NCBI GenBank assembly: GCA_963728925.1
Contig: CAVSMB010000013.1
Location: 1 to 64,000 of the forward strand
Direction: 5' to 3'
From: JBBPZA01 sp963728925
Lineage (GTDB): Bacteria; Actinomycetota; Thermoleophilia; Solirubrobacterales; Solirubrobacteraceae
DNA: 64,000 bases
Shown here: one piece after another, positions 1 to 7,993 of the stretch
Layout: each line of letters begins with the position of its first letter
Numbering within the stretch: position 1 is the first letter of the stretch
Translations under genes and position numbers: made by a program
Notes under the pieces: generated by a model
Database searches by the model: none
What the model was told of the DNA's origin: nothing
Seen by the model: the letters and a program-made list of their open reading frames with translations, nothing else

Positions 1-42
1 ACTCTCGTTCCGCACTTCTGGTGGGCGATATCTGCCCCCAGG

Positions 43-66
43 CGTGAGTGCGTGAGTGCGTGAGCG
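43..66. repeat. 8-bp x 3 tandem repeat inside the IS end
   Basis: Three tandem copies of cgtgagtg (the last reads cgtgagcg) lie between the left terminal repeat and the transposase stop codon. They could be subterminal transposase-binding sites or simple expansion; nothing in the sequence decides. Confidence 0.6.
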
Positions 67-72
67 CGCTGG

Positions 73-1794
73 TCAGGGGTCGGTCGTCGTGCTCTGGTAG
101 GCGTCGTGGGGGACGCCGAGCAGGTCGAGGACGTGGCGCTGGAGGTCGCTGAGGTCGGGTTCGAAGACCTGCACGATGTCGCCGTCGTGGGTGGTGAGGT
201 GGTGGCGGGCGGTGTTGGCGAAGAGATCGAAGACGCGTGCGGCGGTGGGTGCCTTGGAGGGGCGGTCTTCGTGGTAGAGCGCGAGGTCGGCGATGTCGTT
301 GTGGGCCATCGCGGAACGCAGTTCTCGTTCGATCAGGCACTGGGTGAGCAGCGCGATGAACTCGCAGCACGCGAGGCCCTCGATCCGTGACGGGGACTTC
401 AGCGTGATCGGGGCCGCTTGGAGGACGGTCTTGAGCTGGTGGTGGCGGTTCTCGAGGTTGGGCTGGTAGCGGTAGGCGGCGAGGATCTCGGGGTCGGTGA
501 GGTCGCGGTCGTTGCTGACCAGCGGGAAGCAGCCGTCGGTGGCGGCGTCGTAGGCGACGTTCTCGTCGTCGACGCGGAACGTGAGCGTGAGGACGGTCTT
601 CTCGGTGCGGCGGTAGCGCGTCTGGGCGCCGGGGCGGCCGCGCTTCTCCTGGCGGAAGCTCTCCTGGACGGTCTCTGCGATTTCGTAGGTGATCCAGCGC
701 TCGGCGCCGGTGCTGGTCAGCGCGGCGTTGGCGGCTTGCTCGGCGGCGACCCTGGTCTTGATCCGTGAGCGCGGGCCGGCGAGCCGTGCCTGGACGGCTT
801 CCAGGGCCAGCATCCCGCGCTCGATGCGGGCGCGGCGCGCCTCGGCGTCGCGCTCGTGCTTCTGGGATGAGCGCACCCAGACGATCCGGTGCCCGTCCGA
901 TGTCGGGATCGGCGCCGGCGCTGTCCACCACACGCTGTCGGGGTCGTCCTGGCACTTGCCCGGACGCCGGCACGCCTCGGTGAAGTCGAAGGCGTGCGTC
1001 TGCGCCCACGCGCGGAGCTGGCCGTCCTCGGCGCGTGAGCGCGGCAGCACGCTGATGAAGCGCCCGCCGCGGGAGTCGATGTGGGCCATGTTCTCGCGGG
1101 TGGCCAGCTTGCAGTCCGCGACGTAGAGGAAGTCCGCCCGGCCGACCAGCTCCACCAGGCCGTCCCAGGTGGCGATGTGCGTCTGGTCGTCGGTCGTGTT
1201 GCCGTCCAGCAGGCGGTGCGCGAGCGGCACCGCCCCGTCGGCGCTGACGGTCAGCGTGAGCACGAACTGCTTCAGATCGGGGCGATGGTCCTTGGAGTGG
1301 CCCAGCGCGGCGGCCGCGGTCGGCTTGCCGCCGCGCGAGCGGCCGTCCGCGCGTTCGTAGTCGCCGTGCAGGCTGATCGACGTCGAGTCGTTGTGCAGCT
1401 GCGAGCAGTCGATGTCGAACTCGGCGATCACGCCGAGCATCAGCGCGGTCAGCAGCGAGCCCCGATCGGCGTCAAAGAGCTGATCAAGCGCCCGGCCGAG
1501 CCGGTCGTCGTTGAGCAGCCCCAGATCCTCGCCGCCGAGCCCGAGCAGCGCCGGGTCATAGCGCGCGGCCCACTCGGCCAGGCCGTAGAGCGGCTCACGC
1601 GCAACGCACAGGTTGCGCACCAGCAGCCCGATCGCCGCGCCCGCGCCCAGCGCGACGCGCCGGTCGCCGGCGCGCAGATGACGCTCCAGCAGCCCGGCCA
1701 GGCCGATCCTCACCAGGAACCGGTCGATGATCGGCAGCGCCCCCAGCCGCCAGGAGCGCAACTGAAACGGGCCGCTCTGATCGTGTTCCGTCAT
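73..1794 (-). CDS. IS1634-family transposase
   Basis: A 573-residue DDE transposase. The N-terminal DUF4277-like region contains the family signature LLNDDRLGRALDQLF near residues 90-105, followed by HNDSTSISLHGDY carrying the first catalytic Asp. The C-terminal part has the ENRHHQLK segment with the catalytic Glu region. The open frame extends upstream to 1863 on the minus strand, but the ATG at 1794 is preferred: it starts at the expected MTEHDQ, and the longer form would run into the divergent DUF6788 gene. No internal stop or frameshift is visible, so it is probably functional. It shares only family-level similarity with the other IS1634-type transposase in the window (31288-33072). Confidence 0.85.
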   Translation of the reverse strand: MTEHDQSGPFQLRSWRLGALPIIDRFLVRIGLAGLLERHLRAGDRRVALGAGAAIGLLVRNLCVAREPLYGLAEWAARYDPALLGLGGEDLGLLNDDRLGRALDQLFDADRGSLLTALMLGVIAEFDIDCSQLHNDSTSISLHGDYERADGRSRGGKPTAAAALGHSKDHRPDLKQFVLTLTVSADGAVPLAHRLLDGNTTDDQTHIATWDGLVELVGRADFLYVADCKLATRENMAHIDSRGGRFISVLPRSRAEDGQLRAWAQTHAFDFTEACRRPGKCQDDPDSVWWTAPAPIPTSDGHRIVWVRSSQKHERDAEARRARIERGMLALEAVQARLAGPRSRIKTRVAAEQAANAALTSTGAERWITYEIAETVQESFRQEKRGRPGAQTRYRRTEKTVLTLTFRVDDENVAYDAATDGCFPLVSNDRDLTDPEILAAYRYQPNLENRHHQLKTVLQAAPITLKSPSRIEGLACCEFIALLTQCLIERELRSAMAHNDIADLALYHEDRPSKAPTAARVFDLFANTARHHLTTHDGDIVQVFEPDLSDLQRHVLDLLGVPHDAYQSTTTDP

Positions 1795-1842
1795 CAGCTT
1801 GAAGTAAGCTACTGACAGCCACGGACAGAACGGCCGGACCCG

Positions 1843-2184
1843 ATGACGCCGCCCACGCCACAAGACGACCGCCGCCGCGACGAACTGCTCGCGCAGATCG
1901 CCCAGCTGGGGTTCTGCCTGCCCGGCACGCTGACCGAGCGCCGCACTCGCTGCTCAAGCCCCGGCTGCCGCTGCCGCCAAGACCCCCCGACCCTGCACGG
2001 CCCCTACTACTCCTGGACACGCAAGATCAACGGCAAGACCGTGACCCGCACGCTGACCCCCGAGCAGGCCCACCGCTACCAGCCCTGGTTCGACGACGCC
2101 CGCCAGCTACGAGCGCTCGCCGCCGAGCTCGAAGCGCTCTCGCTCAGGCTCGCCCAGGACGCCGAAGGGTGGGGGGAGAAATAG
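1843..2184 (+). CDS. DUF6788 family protein of the IS
   Basis: A 113-residue protein. The N-terminal half has a Cys cluster (RTRCSSPGCRCRQDPP, CxxxxCxC) followed by LHGPYYSWTRK, the hallmark of the DUF6788 family. The C-terminus (residues 75-108) is a predicted helix rich in Leu and Glu. Members of this family are often found beside transposases; their role is not established. Here it is divergently transcribed from the transposase and lies wholly within the terminal repeats, so it is part of the IS. A DNA-binding or regulatory role in transposition would fit the Cys cluster, but that is inference. Confidence 0.7.
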   Translation: MTPPTPQDDRRRDELLAQIAQLGFCLPGTLTERRTRCSSPGCRCRQDPPTLHGPYYSWTRKINGKTVTRTLTPEQAHRYQPWFDDARQLRALAAELEALSLRLAQDAEGWGEK

Positions 2185-2208
2185 CGGCCGAGAAGTGCGG
2201 AACGAGAG

Positions 2209-2527
2209 ACACGATTGCCGGCGCCAGTCGGTTGATCTCTCCCAGGCGCACATGCGTCGCGATCGCACCGACCATCGTAAGCGCGAGCCCCAAGGCGGCG
2301 AGCGGCATGAGGATCGGCCCGACGCCCAGCGCCGCCGGCAGGATTAGCCCGATCGCTCCGAGGACCTCGAGCAGACCGATGGTGCGGAATTGAGCGTCGG
2401 TGACATCTGCCGCGCACGCCATCGGTCCGGCGGCCATCTTGGCGCGCGGCTGCGTGAGCTTCGTCATGCCGGTGATCAGGAAGACCGTCGCCAACAGCCC
2501 CTGGGCGATCAAGAGCACGGCGTCCAT
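2209..2527 (-). pseudogene. DoxX-like membrane protein, C-terminus cut off by the IS
   Basis: From the ATG at 2527 the frame encodes a DoxX/DoxX_2-type protein with hydrophobic helices at about residues 3-22, 50-65, 70-90 and 100-110. The conserved pattern LLEVLGAIGLILP is present. The IS inverted repeat begins at residue 106, so the native last helix and tail (roughly 10-20 residues in this family) are replaced by IS-encoded residues, and the open frame only stops at 2144. The gene may still make a product with a foreign tail. It overlaps or abuts the monooxygenase remnant upstream, suggesting a former two-gene unit. Confidence 0.75.
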
Positions 2528-2569
2528 GGTCACGCCCCGGCGGCTGCGCCGTCGGTCGCGCGGCCGAGG

Positions 2570-3192
2570 ATCGCCGGAGAGCGTCGGCGAGCGCGGCTCG
2601 CGGGTCCTCAGCTGAGGTTGCGTGCCGCCAGGCGATGAAGCGGTCGGGGCGCACGAGGATCGCGCCGTCGCTCTCGATCTGGCGGTGGCGAAGCCAGGCG
2701 CTGCGCATGTCGTAGAGATCGCCGTCGAACTGACCGATCCGGAGCGCACCGAGCGGGAGGCCCGCCTCCCTGGCGAGCTGGCGGGCCGCCTCGCACCACG
2801 CCTCGCCGTTCTAGCCGGCGATCAGCAGGAAACGTCCCGGCTTGACCAGATCCTTGATCGCGCAGCGGTTGCCGTCCTCGTCGTCGATCCAGGCGTGCGG
2901 CAGCGACGCGCCCGGGCGTGTGGACGGGGCGTAGACGCGGATGTCGTCGATCGGCTCCGGGGGCGCGCTGCCGTCGGCGACCACGGCCGCGGACGCATAC
3001 GCGTAGCCGTACTCGACGTTCAGCTCCGAGAACTCCATCGACTGCGCGCGGATCTTGCGGAGTACGTTCGAGCGGTGCTCGGCGTCTTCGGCCCGCCCGC
3101 TCCACACCCAGCGCAACTGCGCCATGCTCTCCTCCGCCGACTTCTCGGGCGAAACGCCGAGCGCGGCGCCGATTCGACCGGATTGCCGAACG
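2570..3192 (-). pseudogene. C-terminal remnant of a FAD-dependent aromatic monooxygenase
   Basis: Reading right to left, the translation gives LGVSPEKSAEE, then LNVEYGYAYASAAVV, RVYAPSTRPGASLPHAW, PGRFLLIAG, an in-frame TAG at about 2814, and then WCEAARQLAREAGLPL and AWLRHRQIESDGAILVRPD. This is the C-terminal thioredoxin-like part of the phenol/2,4-dichlorophenol hydroxylase (PheA/TfdB) family. The FAD-binding N-terminal two thirds are absent: an in-frame TGA lies just upstream of 3192 and the trehalase begins at 3351. The gene stop is also lost into DoxX. It is therefore a dead fragment with at least a 5' deletion and one nonsense change. Confidence 0.75.
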
Positions 3193-3251
3193 GCTCAGGG
3201 CCGGGCGCCGGTAGCTCGCCGCCGCACGCCTTTGAGAGCGGCGCTGCCGAA

Positions 3252-3268
3252 TCACGCAAAATGCGTGA
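3252..3268. promoter_or_regulatory. 17-bp palindrome in the divergent gap
   Basis: tcacgca-aaa-tgcgtga has perfect 7-bp arms around a 3-bp loop. It lies between the monooxygenase remnant and the start of the GH15 gene, an operator-like position. No cognate regulator is present nearby, so the role is unproven. Confidence 0.4.
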
Positions 3269-3315
3269 CGACAAATCGCCTGAATGTCGCTGAAGCTCCA
3301 CGCCTCCGGCCACGG

Positions 3316-3357
3316 CGAAAGGGCGCAGGATGAGCGCGAAAGGACGCAGGATGAGCG
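3316..3357 (+). repeat. Tandem 21-bp duplication carrying ribosome site and start codon
   Basis: The unit gcgaaag(g/a)gcgcaggatgagc occurs twice head to tail (3316-3336 and 3337-3357) with one mismatch. Each copy carries a purine-rich stretch and an ATG (3330 and 3351) in the same frame, so the gene downstream has two potential translation starts made by a recent duplication. Confidence 0.8.
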
Positions 3358-4725
3358 CGACAGAGACCAAGCGGGTCCCGAGGAGACCGTCCGATGGTGG
3401 CCGCCCCGAACGTGCGCTGCGCCCGGGCGCTGCGACGGCGCAGAGCGCGCGGGCACGGTCCCCGTTCACGCCGATCGCCAACTTCGCCTTCCTCTCCAAC
3501 TGCCATACGGGCGCGCTGGTGGCCCCGGACGGCACGGTCGACTGGCTGTGCGTCCCGCGCTTTGACTCGCCCAGCGTGTTCGGCGCGCTGCTCGACCGCG
3601 GCGCGGGCGGCTTCCGGTTCGCCCCGTTCGGGATCAACGTCCCCACCGACAGGATCTATGAGCCGGGGACGAACTCGCTCGTGACCTCGTGGAAGACGCC
3701 CACCGGCTGGGTGGTCGTGCGCGACGCCCTGACGATGGGGCCCCGCCGCGGGGAGGATACGGTCACACCCCACACCCGGCCACCGTCCGACGAGGACGCC
3801 GACCACGCGCTCGTGCGCACCGCCGAATGCATCGACGGCCGGGTCGAGATCGACCTCGTGTGCGAGCCGGCGTTCGATTACGGACGCGTTCCCGGCGAGT
3901 GGACGTTCAGCGCAGATCGGCATCGAGCCGAGGCGACTGGGGCCGAGCAGGCCCTCCGGCTGCAGACCGACATGCTCGTCGGCATCGAGGGGAGCCGGGC
4001 TCGAGCGCGCCATGTCCTGCGCGCCGGGGAGTCGGTCTACTGCGCGCTCGCCTGGAGCGAGCAAGCGCGTGTTCCGACCACCGTCAAGGAGGCCCGCGAG
4101 CAGCTCGAGGCCACCACGAAGTTCTGGCGCGACTGGCTCTCGCTGGCAATGATCCCCGACCACGAGCTCGCGCCACTGATCCAGCGGTCGGCGCTGACCA
4201 TCAAGGGCCTGACGTACATGCCGACGGGGGCGACGGTCGCGGCGCTCACCACCTCGCTGCCCGAGACCCCCGCCGGGGAGCGCAACTGGGACTACCGCTA
4301 CACCTGGATCCGCGACTCGACCTTCCTTCTGCGCGCGCTGCACTACCTGCTGCTGGATTGGGAGGCCGACGAGTTCATGCAGTTCATCGCGGACCTTGAC
4401 CGCAACGACGACGGCGGTCTGCAGATCATGTACGGGATCGACGGTCGCCGGGACCTGACGGAATCGGTGCGCGAGGACCTGTCTGGCTACGGCGGCGCGC
4501 GCCCGGTCCGCATCGGCAACGGGGCCTTCGACCAGCGGCAGAACGACGTCTTCGGGGCCGCTCTGGACTCTGTTCTGCTGCAAAGCCTCCGCAGCCAGCG
4601 GATTCCGCGGCGCCTGTGGCCGCTCGTGCGACCGCGCGCGGATCCCGACGTGCGTCCTGCGGTCGTGGGAGCGCCGACGATACAGCAGGTTTCGAGAAGA
4701 CAGCGCCGTGCAGCGCGGCTAGCTT
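3351..4725 (+). pseudogene. GH15 trehalase/glucoamylase, second half lost
   Basis: The start region carries the GH15 N-terminal beta-domain signature FAFLSNCHTGALVAPDGTVD (about residue 45 from 3330). The catalytic-barrel motifs NWDYRYTWIRDSTFLLRAL and VRIGNGAFDQRQNDVFGAALD follow. Similarity stops at about 4580; after a degraded trace (RIPRRLWPLVR) the frame becomes unrelated and runs into the VOC gene without a stop. GH15 enzymes of this type are about 600 residues, so roughly the last third of the barrel, including the region of the catalytic base, is missing. The family hydrolyses trehalose or alpha-glucans; this copy is almost certainly inactive. Start 3351 or 3330 is equally possible because of the duplication. 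Confidence 0.8.
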
Positions 4726-4763
4726 GGCCTTCCGATCAGCGGAGCGACCCAGGAGGGACGACC

Positions 4764-5183
4764 ATGCTGAAGCATCTTGCCCACGTCAACGTGTGGGTGC
4801 ACGACCAGGACGAGGCGCTCGCCTTCTACACCGAGAAGCTGGGGATGGAGCTTCGCGATGACGTCACGCTCGAGGAGGTCGGCGACTTCCGCTGGCTCAC
4901 CGTCGGGCCGGTCGGCCAGCCCGACGTCGCGCTCGCCCTCATGGCGGTGCCCGGCCCGCCGGTGTTCGAGCCCGAGACCGCGGAGCAGGTCAAGACACTG
5001 ATGGCCAAGGGCGTCGCGGGCGGCCTGTTCTTCTCGACCGACGACTGCCGAGCGACCTACGAGGAGCTCAAGGGCCGCGGCGTCGAGTTCACCGAGGAGC
5101 CGTCAGAGCGGCCCTACGGCGTCGACGCCGCGATCCGCGACCCCTCGGGGAACTCGATCCGCCTGGTGCAGGCCACGACGTAG
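4764..5183 (+). CDS. VOC-superfamily (glyoxalase/bleomycin-resistance) protein
   Basis: A 139-residue protein with the single VOC-module layout: LAHVNVWVHDQDEALAFYTE at the N-terminus with the metal-ligand His, and DPSGNSIRLVQ at the C-terminus with the conserved DPxGN. The start ATG at 4764 is chosen because a good ribosome site (aggaggga, 4751-4758) precedes it, although the open frame is continuous with the broken GH15 gene upstream. The substrate cannot be inferred. It converges with the aldehyde dehydrogenase, with only 2 bp between the stop codons. Confidence 0.85.
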   Translation: MLKHLAHVNVWVHDQDEALAFYTEKLGMELRDDVTLEEVGDFRWLTVGPVGQPDVALALMAVPGPPVFEPETAEQVKTLMAKGVAGGLFFSTDDCRATYEELKGRGVEFTEEPSERPYGVDAAIRDPSGNSIRLVQATT

Positions 5184-5185
5184 CC

Positions 5186-6754
5186 CTACCGGCGAAGCGC
5201 GTCGCGCGCCATCCGGCGCGCGACGGTGAGGAGCGGGAGGGCGCCCTGGCGCAGCGCGCGCGGCCGGTCGCCCTCCCGGCCGTAGAGGTACTCGCCCGCG
5301 GAGCGCACGGCGCGTTCGAGCTTTGCGTCGTAGGGCTGCCACCAGAGGTCGCGGACCCGCGAGGGCTCCCACACCCGCAGCTTGACGTTGACGCACTCGT
5401 AGAAGCCGAAGCGCGAGTGGCTGCGGCCCAGGCCCGAGTCCTTGATCCCTCCCCACGAGCACTGGCACGCGCCGTGGGAGTACATGTGGTCGTTGATCCA
5501 CACCATTCCGGCCTGGATCTCGCGCGCCATGCGCTCGCCCTTCGCGCGGTCGGCCGTCCACACCGAGGCGCCGAGGCCGAACTGGGAGTCGTTGGCGAGC
5601 GTCACCGCCTCGCGCTCGTCGGCGACGGCCATGACCGGCAGCACCGGCCCGAAGATCTCCTCGCGCATGACCCGCATCTCGTGGGTGACCCCGGTGAGCA
5701 CGGCCGGGGCGTAGAAGGGCCCGGGCAGCCCGGATACCTCAACGGGCCCTCCGCACTCCAGCGTCGCGCCGGCTGCGACCGCGTCGTCGACGAGCTCGCG
5801 GACGGTCTCGAACTGGTCGCGCGAGCTCATGGGCCCCACCTCGGTCGAGGAGCCGAGCGGATCGCCGACCCGCAGCCGCCGCGCGCCGGCGACGAGCGCG
5901 GCGAGGAAGCGGTCGGCGATCTCGGGCACGGCGTAGACGCGCTCGATCCCTGAGCAGCTCTGGCCGGCGTTGGCGAACCCGGCCCACAGGGCGGCGTCGA
6001 CCGCGTGGCCGAGGTCGGCGTCGGCGAGCACGAGCATCGGGTCCTTGCCGCCGAGCTCGAGCACCGATCCCTTCAGCAGCCGGGCGCATGTCTCTCCGAC
6101 CGAGCGCCCCGTCTCCACCGAGCCGGTGAAGAGCACCTTGGCGACGCTCGAGTGCACGAGTGCGTCGCCCGTGCCGGGTCCGTGGACGACGCGCACGATC
6201 CCCTCGGGCAGCCCGGCGCGGGTGAAGGCCTCGGCGATCCGCTCGCCGATCAGCGGCGTGAGGCTGGCGGGCTTGAGGACGACCCCGTTGCCTGCCATCA
6301 GCGCCATCCCCACCTCCTGAAGCGGGATGCTCCACGGGTAGTTCCACGGCGCGATCACGCCGATAACGCCGAGCGGGTCGTACGTGAAGGCCGAGCGCTT
6401 CGTCTTGAGGTAGGGCTGCGGCGTCGCAATCCGCTCGTCGGCCAGCACCTCGGGCCCCTCGCCCGCCATCCAGTGCAGCGCGTCGATGGTGGGCAGCACC
6501 TCCATGAGGTAGGCCGAGGTGCGCGGCTTGCCCTGCTCGCGGGCGATCAGCTCGACGAGCTCGTCGGTCATGTCGACGATCGCCTGGGCCGCCCGGCGCA
6601 GGTAGCGCCCCCGGTCTTCGAGCCCGAGCTGGGACCAGAAGGGCTGCACCTCGGCGACCTCGGCGACCACTCGCTGCACATCCCCGGGCGCGGTCACGCC
6701 GACACTGCCGACGAGCTCCCCGGTCGCCGGGTTGAACGAGCGGAGCTGGTTCAC
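5186..6754 (-). CDS. Aldehyde dehydrogenase family protein
   Basis: A 522-residue NAD(P)-dependent aldehyde dehydrogenase. Visible landmarks are the Rossmann/oxyanion motif APWNYPW (Asn138), the general-base Glu233 in VLELGGKDP, the nucleophile Cys267 in NAGQSCSGIE, and EEIFGPVLPV near residue 375. The last 50 residues (WWQPYDAKLERAVR onward) extend beyond the usual end of a 480-residue enzyme and are basic and amphipathic; this could be a membrane-associating tail, which is inference. The substrate is unknown. The upstream gap to the PadR gene is short, so both could be transcribed together on the minus strand. Confidence 0.9.
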   Translation of the reverse strand: MNQLRSFNPATGELVGSVGVTAPGDVQRVVAEVAEVQPFWSQLGLEDRGRYLRRAAQAIVDMTDELVELIAREQGKPRTSAYLMEVLPTIDALHWMAGEGPEVLADERIATPQPYLKTKRSAFTYDPLGVIGVIAPWNYPWSIPLQEVGMALMAGNGVVLKPASLTPLIGERIAEAFTRAGLPEGIVRVVHGPGTGDALVHSSVAKVLFTGSVETGRSVGETCARLLKGSVLELGGKDPMLVLADADLGHAVDAALWAGFANAGQSCSGIERVYAVPEIADRFLAALVAGARRLRVGDPLGSSTEVGPMSSRDQFETVRELVDDAVAAGATLECGGPVEVSGLPGPFYAPAVLTGVTHEMRVMREEIFGPVLPVMAVADEREAVTLANDSQFGLGASVWTADRAKGERMAREIQAGMVWINDHMYSHGACQCSWGGIKDSGLGRSHSRFGFYECVNVKLRVWEPSRVRDLWWQPYDAKLERAVRSAGEYLYGREGDRPRALRQGALPLLTVARRMARDALRR

Positions 6755-6791
6755 GCCACGATCATGCCACCGACAGCACGGGGTGCGCGTC

Positions 6792-7322
6792 TCAGTCCAG
6801 CTCGCGCTCGACCTGGTCCACGAGGTCGAGGTGGAGCTCGAAGAGACGGCGCATGAAGCCGGTGACCAGTAGCAGGTACTTGCGCCGGTGGGGGAGGCTC
6901 TGGGCGGCCGCCTCGGTCTCGTCCAGTCGAGCGAGCAGGTCGTCGATGTCGTCGCGCAGCGTGATCATGCTCGTGCGCGTCGCCGCCTCGCCGACCAGGT
7001 CGGTGATGAGCAGGCGCAGCAGGGCTTCGCTCTTGAGCGCGGTGAAGTGCACGGGCGTCTGCGCCCAGGCCGCCAGCGCGTCCAGGCCCTTGTCCGTGAG
7101 GGTGTAGACGGTCCGCTCGCGGGTCTGGCCCGGCTCCTTGCGCGCGTCGAGGTAGCCGAGGCGGGCGAGGCGCTTGGGCTCGACGTAGTACTGGCTCTCG
7201 CCGGCCCAGTCGAGCATGCGACCGCGCCGCGCCATGCGCAGCAGGTCGTGCGGCGCGGCGCCCGTGCGGCCGACGAGGCCGAGGACCTCGTAGGAGAACA
7301 GCGTCAGCTCTTGGTTTGCCAT
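6792..7322 (-). CDS. PadR-family transcriptional regulator
   Basis: A 176-residue protein. The N-terminal winged helix (residues 5-80) includes LTLFSYEVLGLVGR, YYVEPKRLARLGYLDARK and TVYTLTDKGLDALAAW, the PadR pattern. The C-terminal half (residues 95-175) is a long-helix dimerisation region of the PadR/Vir type. PadR repressors usually control a divergent or adjacent transporter or detoxification gene. Here the divergent genes encode a secreted protein and an MFS exporter, and a palindromic operator lies immediately at the regulator start, so autoregulation plus control of the exporter operon is the simplest reading. Confidence 0.9.
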   Translation of the reverse strand: MANQELTLFSYEVLGLVGRTGAAPHDLLRMARRGRMLDWAGESQYYVEPKRLARLGYLDARKEPGQTRERTVYTLTDKGLDALAAWAQTPVHFTALKSEALLRLLITDLVGEAATRTSMITLRDDIDDLLARLDETEAAAQSLPHRRKYLLLVTGFMRRLFELHLDLVDQVERELD

Positions 7323-7324
7323 AG

Positions 7325-7356
7325 CTGTGGATCATAGTGTAAGCTATGGATCACAG
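7325..7356. promoter_or_regulatory. Probable PadR operator (imperfect 13-bp palindrome)
   Basis: ctgtggatcatag, 6 bp, then ctatggatcacag. The arms are near-perfect inverted copies and also carry GATC in each half. The site lies between the regulator start at 7322 and the secreted-protein start at 7384, where it could block both divergent promoters. Confidence 0.7.
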
Positions 7357-7383
7357 TTCCCCCCCGTTCACCCAGGAGGTCCC

Positions 7384-7956
7384 ATGTCGTTCCTTCCGAC
7401 CCGCCCGACGCTTCGCCCCTCGACCGGGCTGGCCGCTCTCGCAATCGCCACGGGCGGGCTCGCCGTCGCCGCGAATCCAGCCGGCGCCGCCGACACCAGC
7501 GCCTCGGGCAAGGACCGCCGCGAGCAGCGGCTCGTCGTGCGCGGCGACGCCACCGCCGTCGAAGGACCGTGTGACGCCACGGGCGTCTGCCCGCTCGAGC
7601 TCACCGACGGCCGCTTCCGCGGAACCCCGGTCGGACCCGGCGCCTACACCGGGTCCTTCAAGCTCGACGTCGGCAACGAGTTCCCCAACGGCGAAGGCGG
7701 CATCTGCGCCCCTCTCAAGGGCCGCATCACCCTCGGTGCCGGCACCCCCGACCGGCTGCGCCTCGCCGTCTCGGGCGACTCCTGCCAGGACGGCGCCGGG
7801 CCGGTCACCGCCGCCTCGTTCACCGGCCTCGCCCAGTTCACGATCAAGCGCGGCACCGGCCGCTACGCGGGGGCCACCGGCAGCGGCCAGGCCGGCTTCA
7901 CCGAGGACACCGCCAAGCACCACCGCATGACCCTGATCGGGCGCATCGCCCGCTGA
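7384..7956 (+). CDS. Secreted protein of unknown function
   Basis: A 190-residue protein with a Sec-type signal (LAALAIATGGLAVAANPAGA, cleavage near residue 35). The mature part is beta-rich, with two Cys pairs (GPCDATGVCPLEL and GGICAPLKG...SGDSCQDG) and a C-terminal FTIKRGTGRYAGATGSGQA motif that recurs in actinobacterial secreted beta-barrel proteins. The start is the ATG at 7384, preceded by a strong ribosome site (ccaggaggt). It sits 37 bp upstream of the MFS gene and behind the PadR operator, so it is probably the first gene of the repressed operon. No enzymatic motif is visible. Confidence 0.8.
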   Translation: MSFLPTRPTLRPSTGLAALAIATGGLAVAANPAGAADTSASGKDRREQRLVVRGDATAVEGPCDATGVCPLELTDGRFRGTPVGPGAYTGSFKLDVGNEFPNGEGGICAPLKGRITLGAGTPDRLRLAVSGDSCQDGAGPVTAASFTGLAQFTIKRGTGRYAGATGSGQAGFTEDTAKHHRMTLIGRIAR

Positions 7957-7993
7957 ACCCCGCCGATCCCCTCGAGGAGCGAAAGGACCCCTC

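Larger units (their letters stand above)
2..2208. mobile_element. IS1634-type insertion sequence with divergent DUF6788 gene
   Basis: The element is bounded by an 18-bp perfect inverted repeat: 2-19 reads ctctcgttccgcacttct and 2191-2208 is its exact reverse complement. Inside lie a DDE transposase (minus strand) and a small DUF6788-type gene (plus strand) that share a 48-bp divergent intergenic space. The right end abuts a truncated DoxX gene at 2209. The left end lies at the window edge, so a target duplication cannot be tested. Both genes look intact, so the copy may be active. Confidence 0.85.

Noticed and set aside
3330..5183. One 617-residue GH15-VOC fusion protein
   Set aside because: The GH15 similarity stops mid-barrel, the linker has no protein-like pattern, and the VOC part has its own ATG with a good ribosome site. 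It is read-through from a broken gene.
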